Assembly: GCA_012520735.1 (NCBI GenBank)
Contig: JAAYNR010000140.1
Span: 1-35,746, forward strand
DNA length: 35,746 nucleotides
Source: Lentisphaerota bacterium
Lineage (GTDB): Bacteria; Verrucomicrobiota; Kiritimatiellia; RFP12; JAAYNR01
Reading direction: 5' to 3'
Below the pieces are notes generated by a model. That model made no database searches and had not been told where the DNA came from. It saw nothing but the letters and a program-made list of their open reading frames with translations. The translations under genes and the position numbers were made by a program. Below, one piece after another: positions 18,064-27,012 of the stretch (positions are counted from its first letter, which is position 1; every line of letters begins with the position of its first letter).

Positions 18064-18593
18064 CCCTCAGTAAATCTTTTCACGAATACTTCATGCACAT
18101 GGCCATGCGCGAGGCTGCCAAAGCTGCCGCTGCAGGTGAAGTCCCTACCGGCTGTGTTATTGTCCGGATGCCCACAGCCGCAGATCTACTCCCTGCATCA
18201 GCCAAACTGCTGGGGCGTGCCCACAATCAAACCGAACTCCTTAAAGACCCTACAGCACACGCCGAGATGATAGCTATCACTCAGGCCGCCGCGGCTGCCG
18301 GCGACTGGCGCCTCGATAACACCATCCTCTATGTTACCAAGGAGCCATGCCCCATGTGTGCCGGTGCTATCGTACTTGCCCGTAATACCACGGTGGTTTA
18401 TGGTCTCCCCGATCCCAAACGTGGTGGTAACTCTGTCTTTAACCTCTTCGACCACCCCGGACTGAACCACCGCCCAACTGTGATCAGTGGGATACTTCAG
18501 GATGAATGCCACGAACAATTTGCCGCTTTTTTTCGCGCCTGCCGCCACGGTCTTGTCCCTAAGCCCGCAACTGCAGAGATCCCCCCCCCATAA
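18060..18593 (+). CDS. tadA: tRNA(adenine34) deaminase / nucleoside deaminase
   Basis: GEVPTGCVIV, DPTAHAEMIAI, TKEPCPMCAGAIVLAR zinc deaminase motifs; ATGA overlap with upstream gene. Confidence 0.85.
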   Translation: MTLSKSFHEYFMHMAMREAAKAAAAGEVPTGCVIVRMPTAADLLPASAKLLGRAHNQTELLKDPTAHAEMIAITQAAAAAGDWRLDNTILYVTKEPCPMCAGAIVLARNTTVVYGLPDPKRGGNSVFNLFDHPGLNHRPTVISGILQDECHEQFAAFFRACRHGLVPKPATAEIPPP

Positions 18594-18655
18594 CCTCAGC
18601 CTGCATAGACTGCAGCAACTACTCTCTCACCCCCTGAAACAACTGGAGTCATAAT

Positions 18656-20773
18656 ATGAACCTTTCACAACGACGTTTCTGTAACACTCTCACCAAAGCC
18701 GATGTTGGCAATAAGGTGATACTTGCCGGCTGGGTCGATGCTTTCCGCGACCACGGCGGCCTCCTTTTTATCCATCTGCGCGACCGCAGTGGCCTGGTTC
18801 AGGTGGTCTTTAACCCTGAACAAGCCGATGCCGCTACCTGCCGCACGGCCGAATCGCTCCGCTCTGAATTTTGTGTAGCTGTTAGCGGAATGGTCATAGA
18901 TCGCACCCCGGGCACCGAAAACCCCCACCTCGATACCGGCACCATTGAAGTCATGGCGCAGACTCTGAAAGTTCTTGCCGACTCCGCCCCGCCACCTTTC
19001 CAGATCTCTGAGAAAGAGATGGTCGCCGGCAGTGTCACCGCCACCAGAGAGGATGTCTCTGAAGAGCTCCGCCTCCAGTACCGCTACCTTGACCTGCGCC
19101 GCCCCTCAATCCGCAACAACATGATTGCCCGGCATAAAATATATCAGTGCGCCCGCCGTTTTCTTGATGAACGTGACTTTGTCGAGGTCGAAACCCCCAT
19201 GCTCACCATGAGCACACCCGAGGGTGCACGTGACTATCTGGTGCCGAGTCGGGTTCACCCACACAACTTCTACGCACTGCCGCAATCGCCACAACTGTTT
19301 AAACAGCTCCTCATGGTTGGGGGTCTGGAACGCTATTTTCAGATTGCCCGCTGCTTCCGCGATGAAGACCTCCGCCCGAACCGTCAGCCGGAGTTTACAC
19401 AGATCGACCTCGAAGCCTCGTTCATTGATGAAGAATTTATCTATGAATTGGTCGAGGAGCTCACAGTACGGCTCTTCGCCGTTGGCGGTATCGAACTGCC
19501 ACGCCCCTTCCCCCGTATCACTTACGACGAAGCCATCGACACCACCGGTTCTGACAAACCCGACCTCCGCTTTGGCCTCCGTTTTGTCGATGTCACCGAC
19601 ATTTTCAGCGATACCCAATACACTATCTTCCGCCAGATTCTCAAACGTAACGGCTGCATCAAAGGGATTAATGTAAAGGGTCAGTCGGAAAAATTGAGTA
19701 AAAATGTACTCCAAAATGAATATGCTAAAACAATCGTCCCCTCATTCGGTGCTAAAGGGATGACCTGGATGCGAGTTGAAAATGGCACACTGGAGTCGAA
19801 TATTGTTCAATTTTTCAGCGATACCGAGCTGGAAAACCTTAAGACGCGTTTCGCCGTTGAAGAAGGTGATGTTTTGTTGCTGATCGCCGATGCCTCTTAC
19901 GATCTCGTCACCTCAGCACTAGGTCAGTTGCGCCTCCATATTGCCAATCGCCTTGGCCTCATCCCTAAAAACAGCTGGGCACCGGCCTGGGTCACATCCT
20001 TCCCTCTCTTTGAAGCGACTGATGAGGGTGGTGTCTCCTCCAAGCACCACCCCTTTACAGCTCCGGATCGTACCGACTTTGACCCCCATAACATCAACGA
20101 TCTACTCGCCCTTAAGTCGCGCGCTTACGATCTGGTCATGAACGGCGAAGAGCTCGGTGGCGGCAGTATCCGCATTAACGACCGCACTCTACAACGTAAA
20201 ATATTTACCGCCCTTGGCCTCACCGAAGAAGAGACCCGGGAGAAGTTTGGCTTTTTCCTGCGTGCCTTCGACTTCGGTGCCCCACCGCATGGTGGCCTCG
20301 CTCTCGGTATGGATAGGCTAGTAGCCATGATCCTGCAACTCCCCTCAATCCGAGAAGTTATCGCCTTCCCCAAAAACCGCAGTGCCAGTTGCCCGCTCAC
20401 CGGCGCACCAACCCCAGTAGCCGACAAACAACTTGCCGAACTCAGCCTGCTCAACCTTGGTAATCAGAGTCGTGGTGCTGCTGCACAAATTACCGACAGC
20501 ATCAGCACCCTCTCCTGGTTGGCTCGTATCGCAGTAAATAGTACCGAGCGCCCACTCATTGAAAAAGCAGTTGCAGAGGCTGACGCTCTGGCCGACTTTG
20601 CCGCTGCTAATGCCGGTAGTGAAGAACCGATGCGCACCGTAGCCCCACCGGCCGGACAGAGACGCCCCGGTGATACCGCCATTGCTAACAGTGCCGCCGC
20701 TGCCGGTGAACTTTTAAAACTCGCCCCCGCCACCAAAGGCGGTTATTACAAAGTGGCAGCGGTCATGGAGTAG
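18656..20773 (+). CDS. aspS: Aspartate--tRNA ligase (bacterial type with GAD insertion) with a C-terminal GatC-like extension
   Basis: AspRS motifs: RYLDLRRP, FVEVETPMLTMSTPEGARDYLVPSR, FRDEDLRPNRQPEFTQID, GALALGMDR-type GGLALGMDRLVAMI, FPKNRSASCPLTGAPTPV; residues beyond this (ITDSISTLSWLARI...LLKLAPATKGGYYKVAAVME) resemble GatC. Confidence 0.95.
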   Translation: MNLSQRRFCNTLTKADVGNKVILAGWVDAFRDHGGLLFIHLRDRSGLVQVVFNPEQADAATCRTAESLRSEFCVAVSGMVIDRTPGTENPHLDTGTIEVMAQTLKVLADSAPPPFQISEKEMVAGSVTATREDVSEELRLQYRYLDLRRPSIRNNMIARHKIYQCARRFLDERDFVEVETPMLTMSTPEGARDYLVPSRVHPHNFYALPQSPQLFKQLLMVGGLERYFQIARCFRDEDLRPNRQPEFTQIDLEASFIDEEFIYELVEELTVRLFAVGGIELPRPFPRITYDEAIDTTGSDKPDLRFGLRFVDVTDIFSDTQYTIFRQILKRNGCIKGINVKGQSEKLSKNVLQNEYAKTIVPSFGAKGMTWMRVENGTLESNIVQFFSDTELENLKTRFAVEEGDVLLLIADASYDLVTSALGQLRLHIANRLGLIPKNSWAPAWVTSFPLFEATDEGGVSSKHHPFTAPDRTDFDPHNINDLLALKSRAYDLVMNGEELGGGSIRINDRTLQRKIFTALGLTEEETREKFGFFLRAFDFGAPPHGGLALGMDRLVAMILQLPSIREVIAFPKNRSASCPLTGAPTPVADKQLAELSLLNLGNQSRGAAAQITDSISTLSWLARIAVNSTERPLIEKAVAEADALADFAAANAGSEEPMRTVAPPAGQRRPGDTAIANSAAAAGELLKLAPATKGGYYKVAAVME

Positions 20774-20784
20774 TACTTTAACCG

Positions 20785-23700
20785 CTATCTGAAAGTATCC
20801 TGCAACTCATCAAGGCTCATCTGTTTTTCAGCCTCGGCACCACCGTCAACAACAAGCAACAGTCGGGCCGGTGCCACTCCCGGCGGCTTGCCGGAGCGGA
20901 GTAACCAAGCTGTAGCAGAGGTTTTCGCGCCGCCGCCCATCGCCAGTAAAGCTGCCAATTGTGACTCGTCAGTAAGCTCCAGATTTACTGCTATATTGGT
21001 TTTACCGTGAGGTGCCATATTCAATGTCAGGTCTGCCCCGTCAGCCAGTTTGACCACCCCCTCAGGGACAAACTTCAGCCTGACTACATCTCTGACAGCA
21101 ACCGCACTATGGTTAGTCGCCGATATCTCAAGCACACCCTTGACAGCTCCCTCACGCGATAATAGAGGAGTGGTGAGCCGCATCCGTGTGGCCACCATAT
21201 CGTCAACTGGCGACTGTGGCAAAAAGCCATCGCCATGGAGATCAATATAAACGGGATTGGTGATCGCAGCATGGCTCAACTTCCCCTCACCACCATCTTT
21301 GCGTTGGCGCAAGTTTGGCCCGGAACCGCGGACAATAGCAATAAAGTGTGTGTCTTCATGCAGCTCAACCGCAAAACTCTCTTTAAACTGCACAGGCCCC
21401 GACATAAAACGATCCGGGTTAACACTCCGCAACACTCGCATAGCCGGATCAGTTACACCATTACGTAATACCTCTACCTCCTCAACTTCAATCCAGTTTG
21501 GGGCCTGCACCGTTAAATTAACAGCAACCTCTCTACTTTGAGCCATAACCATATCACCTGGACCCCCTACCTCTTCTGAGTTAGCGGTGACCGCAAGGAG
21601 ATCGACAAACGGTCCGGTTGTCATGAAAACATGCCCTTTTTTAACTGCTGCCATTATCTTCACAGGGTCAATAACACCGGGTTTAGCCCCCTCATACCTC
21701 ACATAACTGCGAAAGCGACCCACACCATGAAAATTGTGATGCGCCGCACTCCCTATTACTGCTGGCAGTCGCCAACCATGCCGTACCGTCTCCAGCCAAC
21801 AGAGAATATCGTTTTCAAGCCGTTTTTTAGGATCATTAAGAGAGTCAAGCGTACGGACATCCCAGGCGTGAACTGTTGCCGCTGTATGATGCGAGATACG
21901 GTCGGGGATACCATCGCCATCACTGTCACGCAACAGCGGTTTAAAGAAGGCACGTTTATCACGCCAGTCAATGGCGATATCAGCATCACGCCACATAGAG
22001 CTGTAGAGGTCATAATTCCTGACATGTTCCGGTGCCATCGTGTTGTCGGTTTGTGTCACCACAATTAACTTCTCATAACCCAAATGGATGTTACGCAAAG
22101 CCTCCCATGGGTCATCAGGTGGAAACGGCGAGCCCCAACTACGTAACCAGTCGATCTGCGAACAGTGCTGTGGACGTTGCGGCACACCACCATCCTGCTG
22201 ATGCTTTTTATACGGTATGGGGAAGGCACACTGCTCATTAAAAGCATATTTACGACCATCTCTAGTGAGCCTGATGCCGCTGCAAACCGATATCCACTCG
22301 CCAAGCCCCATACTTTTAACCAGCGGTGTATCGTCGGCCACTGTGTTACTCTCTGTTGTCGGAGCAAAGTCAATTTGCTCCGCTACCAGATTGAGCAGCC
22401 GCCCCTCAGGCGTATTACTGAGATATCCATGATCTCTGGTAAAAGCACTCCGTGCCGACAACGTATTAAAATCGACACTCACCCAACCACTACTCTCTAC
22501 CACCCGCTCTATGTTTAATTCAACTGCCCTCTCTGTCCCCGCCTCAAGCTTTACCTCTACCGCTGCAAAATTGTATTCCGGACCTCTGGTGGCAATAATA
22601 CGGTAGTGCCCTGCTGGCACCTCCTGACGCAACTTACCATCAGTGGTATAGACTAAATTACCCACCAGATTAGAACCATCTTCATTAAAAAACTGTGGGT
22701 CTGGAGTCTCTCCAAGTCCACGAAACTCCACCTTACAAGGTAAGCCGACACCACCCTGATCACGCACCGTCGCTGTCACCCACGCCTTTTCAACAAAAGA
22801 GAAATTCAGCTCACTCTGCTCTGGGAGCCTAACCTCAACACTTTTATCTGCTTCTCCAAATGTTGATGCCACCAATTTATAGAGACCATCCGGGGCGTGT
22901 ATCTCCAAAACACCGTCAGCACCGGTTTTGCCGGCCCCGTAAAGTTCTCGTCCACTCTCCAACCTGATCAAAATCCCGGCCCGTGGGCCACGCTCATCAA
23001 CAGTCTTAATCCGTAACGGGAACTGCTCCATTTTACCCAACTCATTGGCCACTCGCCGCACAGCAAACAGGTCATCACCAGGTATCAGCATGGCCCATAT
23101 CTTATGAGTTTCTTCCGGTTTCAGCTTGGCATTCTGTTGTGCTGATGTACCACTCCAGACACCATACGCCTGACCCATAAAATGGTCGTAGGCCCAAGTC
23201 AGTTTACCATCTATTGAACGCCCCTTAAGAACATCCTTGCCGGCCACCTGCAGATATGGCGCTGATGGACACTGACAAACAAACTCGGTGGCCGGTGCTG
23301 AGCGTGGTATCACCACCTCTGCTGCGGCCTCATCCGGTGCATCATCACCCATTATTACAGCGAGTACATCAATATCACGCTCCGCCTTTAACTGAGCCGC
23401 AATTGACTTCTTCACATTTTCCCGACGCCGCTTCAGCCACCACCCCTCACTCTTGCCGGCTCCAAAAGCCTCACCGGTATTATAAAACTCAACCTCTACC
23501 CTGACAAACGCCTCACCATCACGCAAAGTATAACGAATCTTAGCCGGACAAAAATACGAATAGTGCGGTTTACCACTGACAGTCAGGGTCACTTCCACGC
23601 CCTCTTGTCGCTCAAAAGCATCGGCATAATGAGGGTCATAGTAAGCGGCCCCTTTTACAAGATCACTGGCGACACTGCCAACATCAGCCCCCAAGCGGAA

Positions 23701-24000
23701 AAGAGTGAGCAAATCATTGGGTCTGTCGCGAAAGGTAAGGTCTACTACTCCACCCCCCGCCTGCAACATAATCCGTCCACTGCTGCGCCCCATCCGCAAC
23801 TCATGGTTGGCCACTACAGCCACAATACGATCATTAACTAAAACATAATCACCCAGCACAGCTCTAACACTAGGCCCCTTTGGTGCCAGTAACTCCCAAT
23901 TTGACAGGCGCAACACATCAAGCTCTGCTCCTTTAACACCAAACCCCCCCCCCCCGACAGCCAGTAAAGCCAAAACGGTTATGTAACCCTGCCTGAACAT
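20785..24000 (-). CDS. Large secreted CehA/McbA-like (PHP-domain related) protein, putative metal ligands degenerate
   Basis: Signal peptide MFRQGYITVLALLAVGGGGFGVKGA; GWVSVDFNTLSARS at the position of GWxxxDxHxHS; GVGRFRSYV; AITNPVYID near C-term as in this family; the ORF track start at 24081 would read through a terminator hairpin. Confidence 0.68.
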   Translation of the reverse strand: MFRQGYITVLALLAVGGGGFGVKGAELDVLRLSNWELLAPKGPSVRAVLGDYVLVNDRIVAVVANHELRMGRSSGRIMLQAGGGVVDLTFRDRPNDLLTLFRLGADVGSVASDLVKGAAYYDPHYADAFERQEGVEVTLTVSGKPHYSYFCPAKIRYTLRDGEAFVRVEVEFYNTGEAFGAGKSEGWWLKRRRENVKKSIAAQLKAERDIDVLAVIMGDDAPDEAAAEVVIPRSAPATEFVCQCPSAPYLQVAGKDVLKGRSIDGKLTWAYDHFMGQAYGVWSGTSAQQNAKLKPEETHKIWAMLIPGDDLFAVRRVANELGKMEQFPLRIKTVDERGPRAGILIRLESGRELYGAGKTGADGVLEIHAPDGLYKLVASTFGEADKSVEVRLPEQSELNFSFVEKAWVTATVRDQGGVGLPCKVEFRGLGETPDPQFFNEDGSNLVGNLVYTTDGKLRQEVPAGHYRIIATRGPEYNFAAVEVKLEAGTERAVELNIERVVESSGWVSVDFNTLSARSAFTRDHGYLSNTPEGRLLNLVAEQIDFAPTTESNTVADDTPLVKSMGLGEWISVCSGIRLTRDGRKYAFNEQCAFPIPYKKHQQDGGVPQRPQHCSQIDWLRSWGSPFPPDDPWEALRNIHLGYEKLIVVTQTDNTMAPEHVRNYDLYSSMWRDADIAIDWRDKRAFFKPLLRDSDGDGIPDRISHHTAATVHAWDVRTLDSLNDPKKRLENDILCWLETVRHGWRLPAVIGSAAHHNFHGVGRFRSYVRYEGAKPGVIDPVKIMAAVKKGHVFMTTGPFVDLLAVTANSEEVGGPGDMVMAQSREVAVNLTVQAPNWIEVEEVEVLRNGVTDPAMRVLRSVNPDRFMSGPVQFKESFAVELHEDTHFIAIVRGSGPNLRQRKDGGEGKLSHAAITNPVYIDLHGDGFLPQSPVDDMVATRMRLTTPLLSREGAVKGVLEISATNHSAVAVRDVVRLKFVPEGVVKLADGADLTLNMAPHGKTNIAVNLELTDESQLAALLAMGGGAKTSATAWLLRSGKPPGVAPARLLLVVDGGAEAEKQMSLDELQDTFR
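23944..23955. repeat. 12-nt homopolymer (C12 on +, G12 on the coding strand) inside the signal-peptide coding region
   Basis: aaaccccccc cccccgacag at 23941-23960. Confidence 0.9.
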
Positions 24001-24029
24001 CTCCCCCCTGTTACCAAAACAATACGCAA

Positions 24030-24064
24030 AATAAAAAGACGGGCTCCCTGTACGGAGGCCCGTC
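24030..24064 (-). terminator. Rho-independent terminator of the RRM protein gene
   Basis: Minus strand: GACGGGCCTCC-gtacag-GGAG.CCCGTC followed by TTTTTATTTT, just after stop at 24093. Confidence 0.85.
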
Positions 24065-24092
24065 TGTTTTGTGCCACTCAAGCGGGTTTAAA

Positions 24093-24443
24093 TTACCAGC
24101 GTGAGGTGCCGCGTTCGCGACGATCGCCACCTTCGCGGCGCCCACCACCAAAGCCGCCACCACCGTAGCCACCGCCACCGCCACGAGGGCGCTCAGTGCG
24201 GGGTTTCGGCTGCGACTCATTAACGCGCAATGCACGCCCGCCGACCTCGCGACCATTCAAAGCGGCGATTGCCGCATTGGCCTCTTCGGCGTTCTCCATC
24301 TCAACAAAACCGAAGCCCTTGCTACGGCCTGTCATGCGGTCCACACAAACGCGAGCCGAACTGACGCTCCCGTATGCTGAGAAAAAATCTCTCAGCTCGT
24401 CATCGCTCGTCGAATAAGCGAGGTTACCAACGTAGATATCCAT
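24093..24443 (-). CDS. RRM-domain RNA-binding protein with glycine-rich tail (Rbp-type)
   Basis: MDIYVGNLAYSTSDDELRDFFSAYGSVSSARVCVDRMTGRSKGFGFVEM (RNP1/RNP2), GGGGGYGGGGFGGGRREGG tail; SD GAGAAGG before 24443. Confidence 0.95.
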   Translation of the reverse strand: MDIYVGNLAYSTSDDELRDFFSAYGSVSSARVCVDRMTGRSKGFGFVEMENAEEANAAIAALNGREVGGRALRVNESQPKPRTERPRGGGGGYGGGGFGGGRREGGDRRERGTSRW

Positions 24444-24986
24444 GATACCTTCTCTCTTCTGCTTCTCTGCCGCCATGTTGCTTGTCTGTAATGGGTGAAT
24501 CCGTAGCGCATGGCACACTGCGGCTCCAAAGGCCTGTTGTAAGCCTATGCGCCTCGCCACCGCTGCACTGTACAGCGATGTAGCAAAGGTACACCCAAAA
24601 GTGTTGAAATTATGAAAATTGAGGAAAAACAAGCTGCATCTTTTGGTGCAACCAATTGATAAAAGCAGTGAGAAACGTCTTTTCTGACGCTTAAAACGAC
24701 CCGTACTACGGCTGAAACTCTCAAACAATTACCTTAACATTATATCCGCACACGGCGAATTATCGCCAGTTCCGGTACTCCGAGACTCACCAGCCTCAAG
24801 AAGAGAGATACCTTCCCCTTTTCGATTGCCGCCTATCTTACCACTTATCCTATTTTCCCGCAAGCAGAAATTTCAGCACAATTTTGAATTTTTGGTTTTG
24901 ACTTTTTCCCCAGCTCCCCTGTATACTGCGCCTTGGAATAAATTTATTTTTTTCATTGGCTTCGCCCCCCTAAAGAAGGAACAATT

Positions 24987-25277
24987 ATGGCCGATTTTGT
25001 CCGTGTACTGCGTAACATTGTAATAGCAGTAGCCGTTATTGTGGCTATATGTGGCTCAGTGTTGATTCTGGCTCCAAGGATACGGGAGTTGCGTGATCGC
25101 GATATGCACAGTAAACAACTTATGAGTAAGATCGACTCCAAACAGCAGGAGATAAAAGAGATCCGCGCCAAACAACAACGTTTACATGCTGACCCATCGT
25201 TTGTGGAACGCGTGGCACGGGAAAATCGACGTATCCGCCCCAGTGAAGTTGTCTTCACTTATGAGCCGGAGCAGTAG
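24987..25277 (+). CDS. FtsB/DivIC-family septum formation initiator-like protein
   Basis: Single N-term TM plus coiled coil (RELRDRDMHSKQLMSKIDSKQQEIKEIRAKQQRLHADPSFVERVARENRRIRPSEVVF). Confidence 0.8.
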   Translation: MADFVRVLRNIVIAVAVIVAICGSVLILAPRIRELRDRDMHSKQLMSKIDSKQQEIKEIRAKQQRLHADPSFVERVARENRRIRPSEVVFTYEPEQ

Positions 25278-25358
25278 CATTACCGCCTCACCACGCCTCC
25301 CTCTGTAATCAACGTGGTCTGGTAATATGGATCGCCGTAAAACTGGTAAATTAACTAA

Positions 25359-26282
25359 ATGTCCCGACTTAAACACCGCCTCGAATATGCTGCCATCAGG
25401 GCTGTGCAGCTATATTTGCTGGCCATGCCGCACCGTTGTGCCCTCTTTAACACCTGGATACTGGCCTGGCTCACCTTTAACCTGATCGGCATCGGACGGG
25501 CTGAAGCGATGCGCCGTATCCGGCAGGTTCTCGGTCAAACCGTCCCCAAATGCCAGGTGCGTCGTATCGCCTGGCTGTCATGGCGCAATATGTGCTTTAA
25601 CATGACCGAAATGGTTCGTGTTACCCGCATCACACCGCAATGGATAAAACACCACACCAGTGGCATGGAAGAGGCTATGACGTTTCTAAAAGACCAGTTG
25701 GCTCAACATGGCGGTGCTATCATCGCTGTAGCCCATATGGGCAACTGGGATCTGGCAGGAGTTGCCTGCCGGCAAGCCGGTATCGACATCTTCTCTATTG
25801 CCGGCAAACAGAAAAACCCCTATGTCAACCGCTGGCTTGATGGTATCCGCGGCCACAGCATGGATGTACTGGAGCGGGGCTCTTCAGCCCTCCGTATCGT
25901 ACTGCGTCGGCTGCAACAGGGCGGTGTCTTTGCCATCCTCCCCGATGTCCGCATGCCTGTCAAAGACCTCGACATAGATTTTCTCGGTGCCCGGGCCAAT
26001 CTCGGCCGCGGTATGGCTCAATTTGCCCGCCGTGCGCAAGTACCGATATTGCCTGTTACCCTCCTACGTCAGGGATGGGCGCAGCACACCGTCATCCTCC
26101 ACGACCCTGTTCTCCACGACCCCACTCTGGAACGTGACGCCGACCTCATCCGAATGACCCAAATTGTTGCCGATCATATCACCGCTGCCGTCATGAAACA
26201 TCCTGAACAGTGGTTTTGGTATAACAGACGCTGGGTTCTGATGCCGTTAAAACCAAAAAAACAGCAACAGCAAACTCCATGA
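25359..26282 (+). CDS. LpxL/HtrB-type lysophospholipid (lipid A) acyltransferase family protein
   Basis: AHMGNWDLAG (HX4D), ILPDVR, NLGRGMAQFARRAQVPILPV, HPEQWFWYNRRW C-term signature. Confidence 0.9.
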   Translation: MSRLKHRLEYAAIRAVQLYLLAMPHRCALFNTWILAWLTFNLIGIGRAEAMRRIRQVLGQTVPKCQVRRIAWLSWRNMCFNMTEMVRVTRITPQWIKHHTSGMEEAMTFLKDQLAQHGGAIIAVAHMGNWDLAGVACRQAGIDIFSIAGKQKNPYVNRWLDGIRGHSMDVLERGSSALRIVLRRLQQGGVFAILPDVRMPVKDLDIDFLGARANLGRGMAQFARRAQVPILPVTLLRQGWAQHTVILHDPVLHDPTLERDADLIRMTQIVADHITAAVMKHPEQWFWYNRRWVLMPLKPKKQQQQTP

Positions 26283-26457
26283 GTTATCGACAACCACACC
26301 TTGCCTTTACTGCCAATGCAACTACCTTTTACCACCCTCGGCTCCACTGTTTCTCTTAACACACTACTATTTGAAGGTTGACTGATACCATATAACAAAT
26401 GTAAGTTAATATGCCAAACGCCATTTTTAAAGTTTGTAGAACATCACAGAGTATATC

Positions 26458-27009
26458 ATGCCACATTTAAACGCTTTTAACTGGTCGCTGATCATTGGTA
26501 TCATAGCTACTGTTATCGGCTTGTCACTACTTGCCGGGGGACAAAAAATAACTCCTCTACTGTTGGCACTACCGCGCCATAAATGGACCGGACGTATTTT
26601 AGCGGTTCTGGCCTGGATCGGTACCGGCTGGGCAATCATGGTGATGCCACTCAGTATGCTGACGCCTTACAAACAATTTGTACCCTACATCATTATCATC
26701 TCTATTCCGCTAAGCTGGTTTTGGCTGGAAGACCTCCTCACCTGTCGTGCCACCGCCGGTCTGCTGATGCTCTTCCCTACACCTCTGCTGCTGTGTCTCC
26801 GCTCGCACCACTCACCCTGGCGTCTGGTTCTGATCTCTTTTGCCTATCTGGCACTAACAGCCGGCATGGTTGTAATGCTCTACCCGTGGCACATGCGACG
26901 GGCTTGCCATGCTCTGGCCAAAAACTCTGTAACCCGTATAGCCACCGGCGCAGCCACAACACTCATCGGCATTTTAATCATAGCCATCGGTCTACTTGCC
27001 TTTCAATAA
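26458..27009 (+). CDS. Multi-pass hypothetical membrane protein
   Basis: 183 aa with about 5-6 hydrophobic helices; 3 nt upstream of the next ORF. Confidence 0.7.
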   Translation: MPHLNAFNWSLIIGIIATVIGLSLLAGGQKITPLLLALPRHKWTGRILAVLAWIGTGWAIMVMPLSMLTPYKQFVPYIIIISIPLSWFWLEDLLTCRATAGLLMLFPTPLLLCLRSHHSPWRLVLISFAYLALTAGMVVMLYPWHMRRACHALAKNSVTRIATGAATTLIGILIIAIGLLAFQ

Positions 27010-27012
27010 GTC

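Noticed and set aside
18581-18589. C9 tract at the 3' end of tadA as a phase-variation site
   Set aside because: Slippage there would alter only the last few residues (IPPP-stop), so functional consequence is unlikely.
19106-19714. 202-aa minus-strand ORF
   Set aside because: Antisense to aspS; no family resemblance.
24001-24081. N-terminal extension of the CehA-like ORF (MSGTKQTGLRT...)
   Set aside because: It overlaps the terminator hairpin of the RRM gene and precedes a good signal peptide starting at 24000.
24130-24185. ccaccaccgccacc repeat-like sequence
   Set aside because: Encodes the glycine-rich tail expected for RRM proteins of this type.
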